Counted from the stretch's first letter, positions 11,901 through 22,900 are shown. The stretch is DNA of 64,000 nucleotides from Astrocystis sublimbata (GCA_022453515.1 JAJNNY010000016.1:496001-560000); one strand, 5' to 3'. A program made the numbers and translations. Notes: generated from the sequence alone by a model not told the origin.

Positions 11901-12495
11901 AGTCGCCCATGATGCTGATCAAGTTCGAAGGCGAACCAGCAAGGGAGCCGGGAGCCCGCGACCAGTCATTGGCACTAGGAGCCGTGCTTGCGGACACTGA
12001 AGTGGCTGACGCGGCATCCAGAAGAGGGGATACCGATGGAATCTGCTTTGTCGGAATCGATGCCGGCGCGGTAGGTTCTATATCGGGAGACTGGTACTCA
12101 GGTGACTCATCCGGGGTCGTGATACCCTTGCCAGTAACGCCATTGCTGTACACAAACGGTGTCAGCCGATTTCACGAACAAAAAGTAGCTGGGGATCATC
12201 GACATAAGCCTCGAGGGGCAAGGTTACGGCGCCCGCGCACTGGGAACCGACGACGGTGCTAGCGCCCACCAGCTAGGAAAGGGGCTAGGGAGCTGCGAAC
12301 ATACGAGAGCTGGCTGGCCCGGTGTTTTGTCACCGCCGCAACAACGCCGCCAGTGTCTTTTCCATGCTTGTCCTTTTTCCTGGAACCTGGAGAATCGGAC
12401 CTTGTAAGCTTCTGTTTTCGTTTCGGGCGAGGCGTATTCGGAAGGACGGACGAGTCCGACGTCGGAGACGGATCGTGGGTTGACGAACCGGGCAT
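8908..12495 (-). CDS. BCAS3-like WD40/beta-propeller protein
   Basis: Large protein of 1142 residues in two exons, 12495-12305 and 12145-8908. The first exon was recovered by phase: donor GTATGT after RASQLS joins the TACAG acceptor before NGVTGKG. Layout: Lys/Ser-rich start, a disordered Pro/Ser/Gln-rich region to about residue 250, then propeller blades (about 265-480) beginning FHFGFDTLPRSHNGQ with NDQVVLAGYEGGMDIYSV. A conserved central block has WKPEQPP; further blades follow (about 650-720, SFPPTGLSLFTASTKGDVQTVWDLL), then more propeller strands and a charged C-terminus. The organisation fits the BCAS3 family, a PROPPIN-related propeller that in mammals works with PHAF1/C16orf70 at the phagophore. 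A role in fungal autophagy is inference. The gene contains only one intron despite its length. Confidence 0.8.
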
Positions 12496-14293
12496 AGAGC
12501 GATGCTAACAGTTTGCTGGGGCAGCTTCCTGCTCGCCAGCAGAAGAGCTCTCTCAGGGGCGTGTTCGTCACTGCTGATCCCGCAGAACGCCAGTTGATCG
12601 AGGCAATCAAGGGGATGATTCGACTTGGAACACTATCGAATATCGCGGGAGGGGGTATATCGTTGGTATAGGGGCAGGCCGGACGGCAGAAGCAAGATGC
12701 GAGCAGCAAATCGGCTCGAGGTGTCCAGCAGGGTTATCGCGGAAAGAAGTAACAAAGCGATATGGAGTTCAGGCAGGGAGAATGATATTGTCACGGTTCT
12801 GCGGGTGGCCGGAGTTGGTTCAATAGTCCTTTTCAAGCTCAGCTCATCTAATGAAAGGGAACAATGAAAGCGTACGAGAGGATGATTCACGTGGGATGCG
12901 TCAGGCCAATGAAGGAACAAGAAGGGTCAAAGTCGAAGGAAGAGGCATATGATCAGAGTCAGAGCAAGTGTCGTCAACGCCGGACAGTCCAAGTACAAGG
13001 GCGCAGAGGAGGAGGAGGAGGAGGAGGATACCTAAGAGGGATCATTGATAAGTACAAAGGTACGAGTAGCCTGTACGCGTAGGAGGCCATGGCGGGGCAA
13101 GTTCCATGCAGGTATCTATATGTATCCACCTACCTAAGGTACCTTCTACCTCCGTCGTCAATACTTGCAGATTACCAAGCAGTAAGCCGAGGTAGGCCAG
13201 GTACCTACTAGGTAGATATTTCTGAGTTCCAACTTTGAAAGTCACAGTGGTACCCGTACAGGCACGATAGATACACCCACCTGCATGGAGTGCTCTCCTT
13301 GCCCTGATGATGAGATGGGATTAGGCAGGACGAGGGCACCAGGTGCCTGCGCTTGCACAAGGACAGGTCAGTACAAGCCCGCCAAGGGCGCCCATTCGGG
13401 GCTCGACAGGGGGGGTGCACATCAGGTCAAGTGGGGGTGGGTTAAGGTGGAAGGTGGGGCATAGTAGTACTCAGAATAGGTAATTGTTCAAGGTAAGTAC
13501 TACCTCTATGATAAGACCACCTACCTAGACCTCGGGATAATACCCCCCCCCAACATGTACCTAAGTAAGTAAGCTACCTACCTCGACCGCGACTTTTAGC
13601 GGCGATCAGCGCGCGCCAGGCTCGGCCAGATGACTGACTGATTGGCAAGTTGGCATCAGGCGGGCGCCCAGTCCCTCAGTCCAAACAACTCAGGTCCCCA
13701 GGTGCTGGCTCATTTGAAGGCAATATAATGGAGGGCGGAGCGTGGCAGTGTGAGATGTCCTGACTCCAGGTCGGATGGGCTGCGATCGCCTAAGAACTAC
13801 ATAAGAAATACAGGCAGACCTGCACGCCATCTTTAGTACCTACATTTCGATCTGATGATCATTTCAGCCTCTTCGAGTTTAGACCATTAGATCTGCATGA
13901 CAAGCACACGTGTAGTGGTATGGATTCTTGTGATCCGGCTATAAGATAGTCCCACCTCCTGTTGTGCCAAACTTCATATATACACGTACGAGCATGTGGT
14001 TGGTAGGCAGTTGCGAGAGCGAGATCTACCGACTGCCGAGTAGCGTTCCAAGTAGCTCAAGAGGCACGACGTGCTCTAGGTATTTCGTGGGTAACGTGTA
14101 TCAGATCAAATGCGTTGAGCCACTTGGAAAGAACCGGGCAATCGGCAATCGTCATACTATCATTCCGGCTGGAAGGCTCCCGCTGTTTCTTTGCCTGTTG
14201 TTGGTCCCCCCCCCTCTCCCCCCAAAGTCAACGACCAGGTGACACTGAAGAGGGGCGGGTTAGATACCATGGATGGAATGGAGGGGTAGGTAA

Positions 14294-14312
14294 GTACATA
14301 CCTGGTATGTAC
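14294..14312. repeat. Short inverted repeat
   Basis: GTACATACC and GGTATGTAC, 9 bp arms around a single base, inside a longer run of TAGGTA/TACCTA units. Confidence 0.8.
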
Positions 14313-14398
14313 CTACGAGGCCCGTTTCCACGTCCGCTGTGATAGGGCTGCCTACATGTTAGTGATTGATTACATGTAAGTAGATATGGGGAGGCGAC

Positions 14399-14422
14399 CT
14401 ATCTAGGTACCTACCTAGATAG
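14399..14422. repeat. Perfect 24-bp palindrome of the TACCTAGGTA type
   Basis: Arms CTATCTAGGTA and TACCTAGATAG (11 bp each) flank a 2-base centre. It is the longest perfect member of a dispersed family of related palindromes in this window and is followed at once by a further TAGGTACCTATAGG block. Confidence 0.85.
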
Positions 14423-15543
14423 GTACCTATAGGTTAGAAGGGGCGTAACCTACCTAAAGTACGCTGCGAGGTGGCCAACCCGACATGCCGACTAGGTAAC
14501 CCCGGCACCCCGGCCCCTTGGCTTGGGGCTTAAGCTAACATCCCCCGGATTTCATGTGAGACTCATCCGTCTCACTCCCTGCCGACTGAGCAGGTACCTA
14601 CCTGCCTACCAGGTTGCCAGGCCCTCCAGGTGCTCTCTGCAAACGAATGCCCAACTGCGTCATCGGCACATGCACGCTGCTCATCCGCGCTCAGCATTTG
14701 GATCAATTTACAGCCCTGAGCGTACCTAGCGCGTGTTTGGATTGCATCGAGTTGAGATGACGGACAAGCCGGATGGGTGTTGACGGCATAATGTATATAT
14801 GTCCATGTCCGTTGTCTGTTTCAGACACGAGTCCTGGACAGCCAGCAGCAACAAGCTCGAGACTCCGATCCGAGACACCAATGTCTCCGTCTCTTATAGG
14901 CCAGGCAATCCAGGCTCGCCAGGTACTTCAACACGGTATATCCGGTATGACAGCGAGCCTCCACGGCTGCCATGTCGACGAACACAAACGCCGGTTCTAC
15001 CTAAGCCGATTCTATCCCTTTCCACATGGCATGGAAAGGAGCGCAAAGACCTCCAAGTGATGATAGAAGGGGAGGGAAAGGTGCATATTACCACAAAGTA
15101 GATGGGCATACGTAATTTCCAAGAGGCACAAATCAGCTGAGCTAATGCCCAAGCCTCGTGGCCTTCAGCTTGACTCGTAGTGACGATGTCACTTCTATTA
15201 TTACCAAGACGCCTACCCATGCCTAGGTCACGTTACTGATATCGCTAACAGCAGGACTTGAGTGGTTCAATGTGAAACTCATCGCAATGCCCATAGTACA
15301 AACGGTGTGTAGTGATCCAACGGTGGTTGGTATACTAGTAAACACATTAACACCATCCACTTTTCTCGGCAGTGGCACACTCACCCATTCTTGTCATCCT
15401 TAGGTAGGTACTTTTATATGGACACTACCTAGTACCTGGATGCTCAGCCTTTGGCAGGCTTGCAGTTATGGCATTCTCAGATTGGAACATTACACAATGA
15501 CTCAAGCTTCAAGCGTAAAACACCTCCACCTACTTCAAGGTTA

Positions 15544-16318
15544 CTACCTTCGAATGTGCACATCGTAATACTCCATCTTCAGCCCAGCCTTGTCTTCGCA
15601 CTCAACAACCTTCGCATATCCCGCCCATTGCATACGCACGCGCTCCCCTTCTTTCATCACGTAATCGACCGTGCCACGCAGCATGTATTCAACCCGTCGC
15701 CAAGGTTTATTGTCAGTGTTGTCGTGAGCTGTCTCGAACATAGCCGGGAACACCTTTCCTAGCTCATGCTTCCGCGATTTGACTATATCCATCACCCAGA
15801 TCAGCGAGGCTTAGCCAGGCACTACAGTGAACACTCTAGAGAGAAATTAAATCAACCAACCGCCAGGTTTTAATTTGACTCACGCTCAGGTCCCCACATG
15901 CCCTGTCTCAACCTTCGGATTTCTATTCAGATATGCTCAGTCAGCCCACTGGCCAGCAAAGTGAAATAGCCCCTCTGTCGTTAAGGAGCAGAACACCACT
16001 TGTATACAGACAAAAAGGGCTAGGGATAGCAATGGGCTAGGGGCAGGGACGGCGTGAAAAGCAAAATAATGCAGCGATACAGGTAGCAGCAGAAAATGAA
16101 AACAAAATCCTTCCTTGGGACCTACCATCTCCACCACTCGCCCTCTTATCCCCGATGATAACAGTCGCATCTGGCGTGAAAAACCCCACCCATTCCTCGT
16201 TTTTCCCGGGGTCGTCCGAGACGGCATAGAAGGACGAGATGAACTCTTTGACCCTTACGTCGACTGCGATATTCGGTGGGTATATGGCTGCGTATCTCAC
16301 CATGGTCTGCTGATTCAC
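15544..16318 (-). CDS. SnoaL-like (NTF2 fold) protein
   Basis: Three exons, 16318-16126, 15922-15884 and 15782-15544, give 156 residues with matching phases. Exon 1 carries the N-terminal helix and first strands (VKEFISSFYAVSDDP, then WVGFFTPDATVIIGDKRASG). The 39-nt exon 2 encodes EIRRLRQGMWGPE, the G-x-EEI-RxLRxGMW-like motif typical of this fungal SnoaL group. Exon 3 carries the remaining strands (VFPAMFETAHD, VEYMLRGTVDYVMKEGERV, QWAGYAKVVE, LKMEYYDVHI). The fold suggests a small-molecule enzyme or binding protein; no catalytic residues can be assigned. An ATG five codons downstream (16303) is an alternative start. It stands alone in gene-poor DNA and is not closely similar to the SnoaL-like gene at 1722-2240. 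Confidence 0.85.
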
Positions 16319-16727
16319 TTTTTTCTTGTCTTTTATATATATATATTTATATATATATATATCCTTCGCTTCCTGATTTCTCGTATAGGTACTAGGCAGT
16401 GAGGGGTATTCTATGGCCCGAGAAGTTTTGTTGTGACGATGTCCTGGGAACAGAGCATGAAACGAACTCCAAATCTAAATCCCAGAACAGCCTAATTCCG
16501 CGGAGAGGTCGATTGCATCACGGAACACAGGTTGCGGGGCACGGGTCCAACAGATGCCGGCCACTTCACATCCGCCGGTAGCTGTCCATCCAATTTCACG
16601 AAGCACGGATTTGCACATGACGATCACCTCAGACCTTTATATGTATGTATAAGACCCGGTAGCGCCAACAAGTTGTCTCTAAAATGGAAAGCTTCGCTGT
16701 TAAAGACTGTCCATTTTAAGTACTCTG

Positions 16728-16756
16728 TAAATCAAAGTGCAAGGCACTTTGATTTA
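16728..16756. repeat. Perfect inverted repeat (13-bp arms, 3-nt loop)
   Basis: TAAATCAAAGTGC, loop AAG, then GCACTTTGATTTA. It would form a tight hairpin in single-stranded DNA or RNA. A further inverted pair, AAAATGGA (16681-16688) and TCCATTTT (16710-16717), lies just to its left. Confidence 0.9.
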
Positions 16757-16796
16757 AAAGCTAGCCCGCCTTGCCCGGCTAGGTAGGTAGATTCTG

Positions 16797-16885
16797 TAGG
16801 CTCTGATCCGTAGGCTCTGTATTGACGAAGGCTTTGATCCGTAGGCTCTGAATCTAAGGCTTTGATCCAGGGGGAGACCCCCTGG
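16797..16885. repeat. Direct repeats followed by a GC hairpin
   Basis: A 23-base unit, TAGGCTCTGATCCGTAGGCTCTG, at 16797-16819 recurs with three changes at 16828-16850; a partial third copy (AAGGCTTTGATCC) ends in the hairpin CCAGGGGG-AGA-CCCCCTGG at 16867-16885. Confidence 0.85.
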
Positions 16886-17103
16886 GACCCCCCTTCGCTC
16901 CCGTGCTTCTACCTAGGTAGGTACGTACCCTCGAGGGCCTTTAGGGCCTTCAGAAGCTACAGGGCAAGGTCCCGTGCGTAAGCCACACCCGAATGGGTCT
17001 TGCTGACTAAAAGTGTGGTTGATTTATGATAAGCGATCTGACCAATGGATAAGCTGCAGACACCTCTGTAGCCAATGGGAGGGCCAGATTTCAGATTAGA
17101 GTT

Positions 17104-17105
<2 letters not shown>

Positions 17106-17137
<32 letters not shown>
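17106..17137 (+). repeat. Homopolymer of 32 G
   Basis: Uninterrupted run of 32 G on the plus strand (C on the minus). Length may be imprecise because homopolymers are poorly sequenced. It can form stacked G-quadruplexes. Confidence 0.9.
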
Positions 17138-17139
<2 letters not shown>

Positions 17140-17157
17140 GGTATGGAATTTCTCAAG

Positions 17158-17205
17158 CTACGCCTTCCCAATTCGTAAACAAATTGGAAAGCGTAGCTTT
17201 CCAAT
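17158..17205. repeat. Nested inverted repeats
   Basis: ATTGGAAAGC (17183-17192), loop GTA, GCTTTCCAAT (17196-17205). The left arm also pairs imperfectly with CTACGCCTTCCCAATT at 17158-17173, so alternative hairpins compete. This lies directly beside the G run. Confidence 0.85.
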
Positions 17206-17612
17206 CAAGCGTTGTGAGCTATTTGTTCAAAAAGCTAAGATGAAACGAAACACTGGGGAAATATTCTTCAAGCCCTAGTATCTCAGCGACTATTCCGAAT
17301 TCACGGCTTGGTAGCTCTCTTGAAACGCCATTCTCCATACGCCAAATAGGTATCATGGTCCATCGTCTCTCTGGCATACAAAGACAAAGAGGATTGCCGT
17401 CATTCTCTAGCCGCAAAAACCCATTGGCGAATGGCCCTCGAAGCATCAACAGACCGTTAGACAGTGCATGGTATAAAATGTCCTCAAACGCCGGATAACG
17501 ACGAAGCATGATCCCAGATTCATCCATGCAACAAACGAAGTCACTCCCGTCCAACAGATAACAACCAATATCCTAGCTCCCGGCCAGTCCTTCCAGAGCG
17601 GTGTGGTGCATC

Positions 17613-20221
17613 TCACATCTTCACCCCGCGAGAGTTCACTTCTCCCCGTCCTCCTATATGGAGCAAAATACGACATTGGGGGCAATACCACTTTGTTGTC
17701 CGAGCCGGTATCTCGGTGAGCCCTACACACTCCAGGTGGAACCATTCCCTCTCGCAATTCTAATCATTTGCTTCAATTAGCTTCTCAGGATCAACGTTGG
17801 TTGGAGATGGGTATTGCCTACATCCACATTATCGCATTGGATCATGGTTCCGAAACTGACTCCGTTGCACTGGCAGTACCTCGGCTCTGATGGATCTATG
17901 ACATTGCCATCGTCATCTACCTCCACCTCCATCTCGGGCTCGAGGTGTTGGTTAGTGCCCTTATCCTTCCTACCTTTTCCTTGGGCCTTCTTCTTGCGTG
18001 GTGCTGCTTTGCGCTTTCCTATAGCACTAGTACCACCCGGGTTGGTTGTCACCACGCCCGGTGCAGGTCGTTTGGCACGCTTGCTAGGCTGACGAATCTC
18101 GGGAGCCGGGGTGTTCCTGGCGGTGCTAGCACGTCGAGGCCGGTCGGCCGCAAAAGTTGGAGGGGGCTCCTGGCTGGCCGCTTTGCCCCGCGAGCCTGGT
18201 CGTCGGGGCGGGACTGGTTGTAGCGCCTGCTCGGGTACCGGCACAGGCACCGGGGTATTACTTCGAGAGCTGCTGGGCTGCTGCTTGAGACTCGCGGCAG
18301 CAGGCTGCATAGTCTGTCGGGTTTCACGTTTAGGAATGTCTCGTGCTGGAGGGAGGATAGGGGTGGTGGATGTCTTGACCGGAGGAAGTATTGGTGTCTC
18401 CGTGGTATGTTTGACAGGAACTGAGGAAGTGATGGTAGAAGGTGCTGGACTTGTCTGGCCCGATGATGAGGCCGTCCTGACAGCTACGATAGAGGAATCC
18501 GACGGGACGGTAATTGGGGTGGGTATGGGAACAGGTGTTTTGGATGTTAGACCTGTTCTACCTATTTGCGGCACAGGAACTGGCGTCTCGACAGGGTGCG
18601 ATGGAGCTGCGACAGTAGGTGGCGGGGGCGCCGATGGAGGCCGCGGGGTGATTTGAGGCGGAGGAACCGGCGTCTCCGTTTTGGTACGTTTAACATGTGG
18701 CTTGTCTGGTTGCGAAGCCGGGGGGGCTGGTGTTGAACTTGCGGTGGTAGTTTCGGTGCCTTGAGGCTTGTCTGGACCTGGTGTCGCTGACAGGGACTCG
18801 CGCTTTCGCTTCTTGCCTTTGGACTTGCTGCTTGAGGCTTTGCCCTGGCTCTGTACCGTGTCCTGGGACTTGTCATGCGAGCTACCAGCAACGGATGGCG
18901 ACGCCTCGTGATTCATGAAAATGCGTGCAGCCTCTGCCATCTTCCTCGCTGACTCCTCTGCCTCTTCTGCAGCCATGCGCGCCAGAGTCTCGCGTTTGAG
19001 TTTCTTTGCCTCATTCAGCTTCATCCCGCGATTGCTCAGCTGCACCTCGTCGGCCGTCAAAGCGTCGGCACTGATGGCACCTTCAGGAGGATGTTGGATG
19101 CCGGATTCAGCATCCACCACTGGTGCTGGCAGCGTGGGTTCAAACGGTCTTCCTTCTTCCTCCGCCTTCTTCTGGGCTTCTTTGAAGGCCTCTACTCCAC
19201 GGCCGAGGTTTCTCAGCTCCCGTGCTATCATAGTGTCACTTGGAATCCACTGCGAGTTCTTCTTCATGCGTTTTCTAAGCTTTGCAAGTTCGTACTGGGT
19301 AAGCTGCAGCCATGGAGCATCTGTGCTACCTGGTACAGCATTGTCCGGTGGCGGTTTTAGCTTTGCCAGGGCGGTACTTGTTGAGACAGGCGGGGGTCCG
19401 TTGTCCAGCCTGGAGCGTGCTGGACGAGCTGGCTTTGGCGGTCGCTGCTTGGGAGTCTTGGCCATGGGCTTGACGAGCTTGATGCGGGGCCCGTCAGCAA
19501 TGGGCCGTCTGGGGGGAGAAACCGAGTCCTCATCTTCGGAAAGATCCTCGCTGGAGTCGCTGTAGACATTGAAGTCAATCTCGTGGGGGCCCAGGACCTC
19601 GCCCGGAACAATGATCCGCCGTGGTTGCATCTTCTCTCCATTGCTGTCCAGACGAAGAGTGATCTTGGGGCCGCGAGTCATCTGCGGTGATCTGGGTTGC
19701 ACGGGGCTCTTTCGTTCTTGCTCCTCCACCGTGGGGAAGTTGTCATACATGACATGTAGTTTGCCCAGGATGATCTGGATCCGATTGTGATGCCTCTTAA
19801 CCATGTCCAGCATGCGGCAAGACTCGGCGTGGGCGTATGTGCGCGAGCTGAGAGCATGGTTGAGCTGGTGCGATATGTCGGCACGCAGCTTGGTAGGGTC
19901 GACGCGCTCATTGGGCGGCAGAGTAGGCAGCTTGCCCCAAGTGGTGGTAAGCTCGTTGACGACAGCAGACGAATCGATATAGGATCTGTCGAGCTGGGCA
20001 ATGAGGGTGAGGGAGCGGGTGAGGTCGGACGGTAAATGCTCGGTGAAATCGAGGAAATCGGTCACGGTAGCTGAGGCATCGGGATCCGCACGCATCGCGA
20101 GTGGTTCGAGCTCATTGCTGGCAGTGCGCGTGGGTTGGACAGCTGGATGTCGCGGGGAGATGTCGCCATCAAGCTCGGCGCGGCCTCTCGCAGCCGGGGC
20201 TTCGTCTGCTAAAGCAGCCAT
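17613..20221 (-). CDS. ING-family PHD-finger protein (Pho23/Yng-like)
   Basis: Chromatin reader predicted to act in a histone deacetylase or acetyltransferase complex. Two exons, 20221-17822 and 17759-17613, give 848 residues. The N-terminus (about 45-165) has an ING-type helical region (ATVTDFLDFTEHLPSDLTRS, LDRSYIDSSAVVNELTTTWG). A very long disordered middle is rich in Pro, Ser, Thr and Lys with TPVPVP-like repeats, followed by a basic stretch (KRKAAPRKKKAQGKGRKDKG). The C-terminal PHD finger (about 781-830) is split by the intron; ligands C783, C785, C796, C802, H808, C811, C826 and C829 are all present, with the ING hallmark CNGVSFGTMIQCDN and EWFHLECVGLTEIP, which in this family binds H3K4me3. 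It is far longer than yeast Pho23 (330 residues). Which paralogue it is cannot be settled here. An ATG at 20248 would add nine residues. Confidence 0.88.
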
Positions 20222-21145
20222 GGTTGCGGGACATAGCATTCGGAGCAATCCCGGTACAGCTGAGTATCATGTTAATATGGCTGCTGGCTGCTGAAAGAAG
20301 CAGTACCCGTGTGTGGTTGAAAGATGTGTGTGCAGAGATGGCTGCATGCGCCTGGAATCTGGATACAGATCACATCACTTCGCATCACATCCCAGAGAGT
20401 GAGCGAGGGTGGTGAGAGTGGATAGGCCTTACCTGCTACGCGGTCTTGGCCTTGGCGCCGTGAACTTTGTCGTGTTTTGGTGTGGAACCGTGCGGGAGCA
20501 ATGGCAGGTGTCGAGAGCTTGTCTGGTTGAGGTTGTGCCATCAGGTAGGGAGGCGGACGCCTACCTAGGTACCTACTTACCTAAGCCTACCTGTGGTTTA
20601 GCGGAACCTTGACATGGGCTTGAGTCACTGACTCACTGTGCAGGCGCAGGTGCTGGCGGGCAGTTGCCACAATGCCACTCGCCTGGCACGCTTGCTCTAC
20701 AACGTGGGGCCATCTCTATGGGTACCTAGCCCGTGGGCCGAGGAATATATGACAGATCCCCACCTCCTTACACATACCTCGTCCGTCATCTATTTCTCGC
20801 ATACCATCACTAGGTACTTACTCAAGTTCCAATGGAGTGGAAGATGAACATCAGATAACTGTTCAAATATTGTTGCGCTCAGATCTAGATGATCCTGCTT
20901 GATATGCTTGATATGCGTATGCTCACGCGTGTATGTGTGTAATCGAATACTCTTGAGAAGACGGACTGCCCAACTGGCCGCCAATATTGAAGGAGGTAGG
21001 TATACTTGTTGTGATCTGCATCAGTTTCGAATATGCCACTTTCCAGGCGCAAGCACTCTCCTAAGTAAACCTTAACAACAAACTCAACGCAAGGACATTT
21101 AGAAATCGCCTGACCGATACGAAGACCCTTGCCTCCTTCTAGTGG
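20222..21145. other. Intergenic stretch, no gene supported
   Basis: Upstream region of the ING-family gene and 3' flank of the bactofilin-like gene. Contains a block of CCTACCTAGGTACCTACTTACC at about 20560-20582 (dispersed palindrome family). Nothing else recognised. Confidence 0.6.
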
Positions 21146-22337
21146 TTATTTCGGAGCACTTGTCTCGTTCACAAATCCACCAAGCAGCTGGATCACTTCC
21201 TCCACAATGGTTCCTTCGCTTTTGCTTGTATCCTCCTCTTCCACAATAACCTTGTTCTTCTTATCACCGAAGTTTTCGATCGGGCTTTTGTTTACGAGGC
21301 GCTTGCACTTCCTACAAGCACAAGGGTATTAAGTCAATATCCACAAGGGTGTACTTGTACTAGTAGTATGGTATGAGTGACCATGCTTCGGAGCTTCGTG
21401 CATGGGAAACAAGAACACTGAATTCGAGAACAGTATAGGTAGTATGGAAGCACATGCCATCATCGAACTTAGGTATAAAGGAATTGAAACAAGAAACCTA
21501 ACATGATATAAATCAACGATAAGGGGAGGCACTTACAAAGTACCATCCAGTCTCAAGGCTCCCGCAACAGTGAGTGTGCCTCTGACTGTGCAACAGCCCT
21601 TGATATAAGCACCACTACTCACCATCACATCGCCCCTATGTTTGCTCCCATGTTAGCCCTGTCATTTGGCTGAGTACCTACCCAGATAGTTACAGTTCGT
21701 GCCCGCAAACGCAAACAAAATGGAAGGCACAAAGTACATGCAGTGCAACCCTGGGTAGGTTCGTTCCTTGCTTCCAAGTAGGTAGAAAGATACTTACTCG
21801 AAAGCTCCGCTCCCCTCCACAATTAAGTTCTTGGTCACGGCAGGGTGTTGGCCCCTTGTTCTCATGTATTAGCAGCTCATTCTCCCAACTGGTAAGTCCA
21901 CTGGAACCGCACCTGCACACTCATCCTGTCGAATATATCAAGGGGAAAGAGGACTGAACAGGGAAGAAAAGCACTCACCAGAGCCAAACACTTCCTGAAA
22001 ACAGGCTCAAATTCCCCTCGCATTTCAGTTTCCCGGTAACAATCAAGTCACCCTTCAAACACATCTTGTCTGTGGCGTTCAGGTGGCCCTCGACGAAGGT
22101 CTTTCCACTGATGAAGACCTTATTTGCTAAGATGTCCTTTGTGTGGTGGAAGCCACGGGCTACCATCTTCTCTATTTCGTCACGCTCCCCTTCTCCATTT
22201 TCCCTCTCCACTTCTCTTCTTCCATAGTAGTCTGCGGCTTGGCTGTGTAGTTTCTTCTTTTTGACACGGGAGCGGCGATGGCCCTGGAATGAGCGTTGAT
22301 TCCCAGGGCAGTCAGTAGCATGGATGAAAGTCTCCAT
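21146..22337 (-). CDS. Bactofilin-like polymer-forming domain protein
   Basis: Four exons, 22337-21979, 21854-21798, 21635-21537 and 21311-21146, give 226 residues. After a charged, Lys/Arg/Glu-rich N-terminus (1 to about 65) the protein has repeated short hydrophobic beta strands separated by glycines: ILANKVFISGKTFVEGHL, KMCLKGDLIVTGKLKCEGNL, NLIVEGSGAFEGDVMVSSG, AYIKGCCTVRGTLTVAGALR. This roughly 20-residue periodicity with G at turn positions is that of the bactofilin right-handed beta-helix (polymer-forming cytoskeletal family), known mostly from bacteria, where it self-assembles without nucleotide. The C-terminus (about 175-226) is acidic/Lys-rich and predicted non-helical. The intron 1 acceptor is the weakest junction (a weak AACAAG site chosen because phase fits). 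Cellular role in fungi is unknown to me. Confidence 0.75.
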
Positions 22338-22900
22338 GGTGATGAGTTGGTCTGGATAGGAAGGATCAAACGGGAGAGAATGAGAATCGGTGTTATCCTA
22401 GTCTGGAGTCACCCGTGCTTGAGCGGCGGGCTAAATATGTTGACCTTGAGATAACTATCTAGCAGATGATATCTGCCGATTGACTTGAACTGAAGGTGTT
22501 GATGAAACTTCGAGTTACATGATACAGGAGGCTTATGAGATGAGTCAATCAACATTATCGGCATACCTAGGTAGTGTTTGCTCCAATGTATGCATACCTA
22601 GTAGGTACATGATGTTTGCGAAGCTGCCACATTACTGCTCGGACGACTCACCTAACCATCACCATGGATAGTCTCTACTGGGGAAATCAACCAGCTTTGG
22701 TAAAACTAAATATTATGAAATGTATCCATTGAGTACATACAGGCTTCAATGGGAGTTGAAATGGTAATCGTGATATCAAAGCATCGAGCATCCACCATTC
22801 ATACCAAGCTCTTCGTGTCTCCCTCGTGTGTCGTTCATTTTGGTCCAAACCAGCTTCCAAAGATGACACGTAACCTCAAGACCCCCCAATCGTGACAAGC
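22338..22900. other. Intergenic stretch, no gene supported
   Basis: Between the start of the bactofilin-like gene and the stop of the membrane-protein gene. One TACCTAGGTAG block near 22565 and another TACCTAGTAGGTA near 22597. No coding signal. Confidence 0.6.

Larger units (their letters stand above)
12496..15543. other. Gene-poor stretch with palindromes and low-complexity DNA
   Basis: About 3 kb without a supportable gene. It holds the 5' flank of the BCAS3-like gene, a GGA microsatellite near 13007-13027, many TACCTA/TAGGTA blocks (13120-13215, 13490-13590, 14286-14330, 14399-14450), and short C-runs at about 13540 and 14206. Open frames here are short and of biased composition. Confidence 0.6.
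16319..17612. other. Intergenic stretch with hairpins, direct repeats and poly-G
   Basis: Between the SnoaL-like gene start and the ING-family gene stop. It contains an AT-alternating run (TATATATATATTTATATAT, about 16333-16362), several hairpins, direct repeats and a G32 run listed separately. A 111-codon minus-strand frame at 17219-17554 overlaps the presumed ING 3' UTR and has no recognisable domain, so it is not called. Confidence 0.6.

Noticed and set aside
13007..13027. GGA repeat as a coding Gly/Glu tract
   Set aside because: It sits in a short frame without other support upstream of the BCAS3-like gene; treated as a microsatellite.
17219..17554. 111-codon minus-strand frame after the ING-family stop
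   Set aside because: Lies in the presumed 3' UTR of the ING-family gene, has no recognisable domain and no family-like start.
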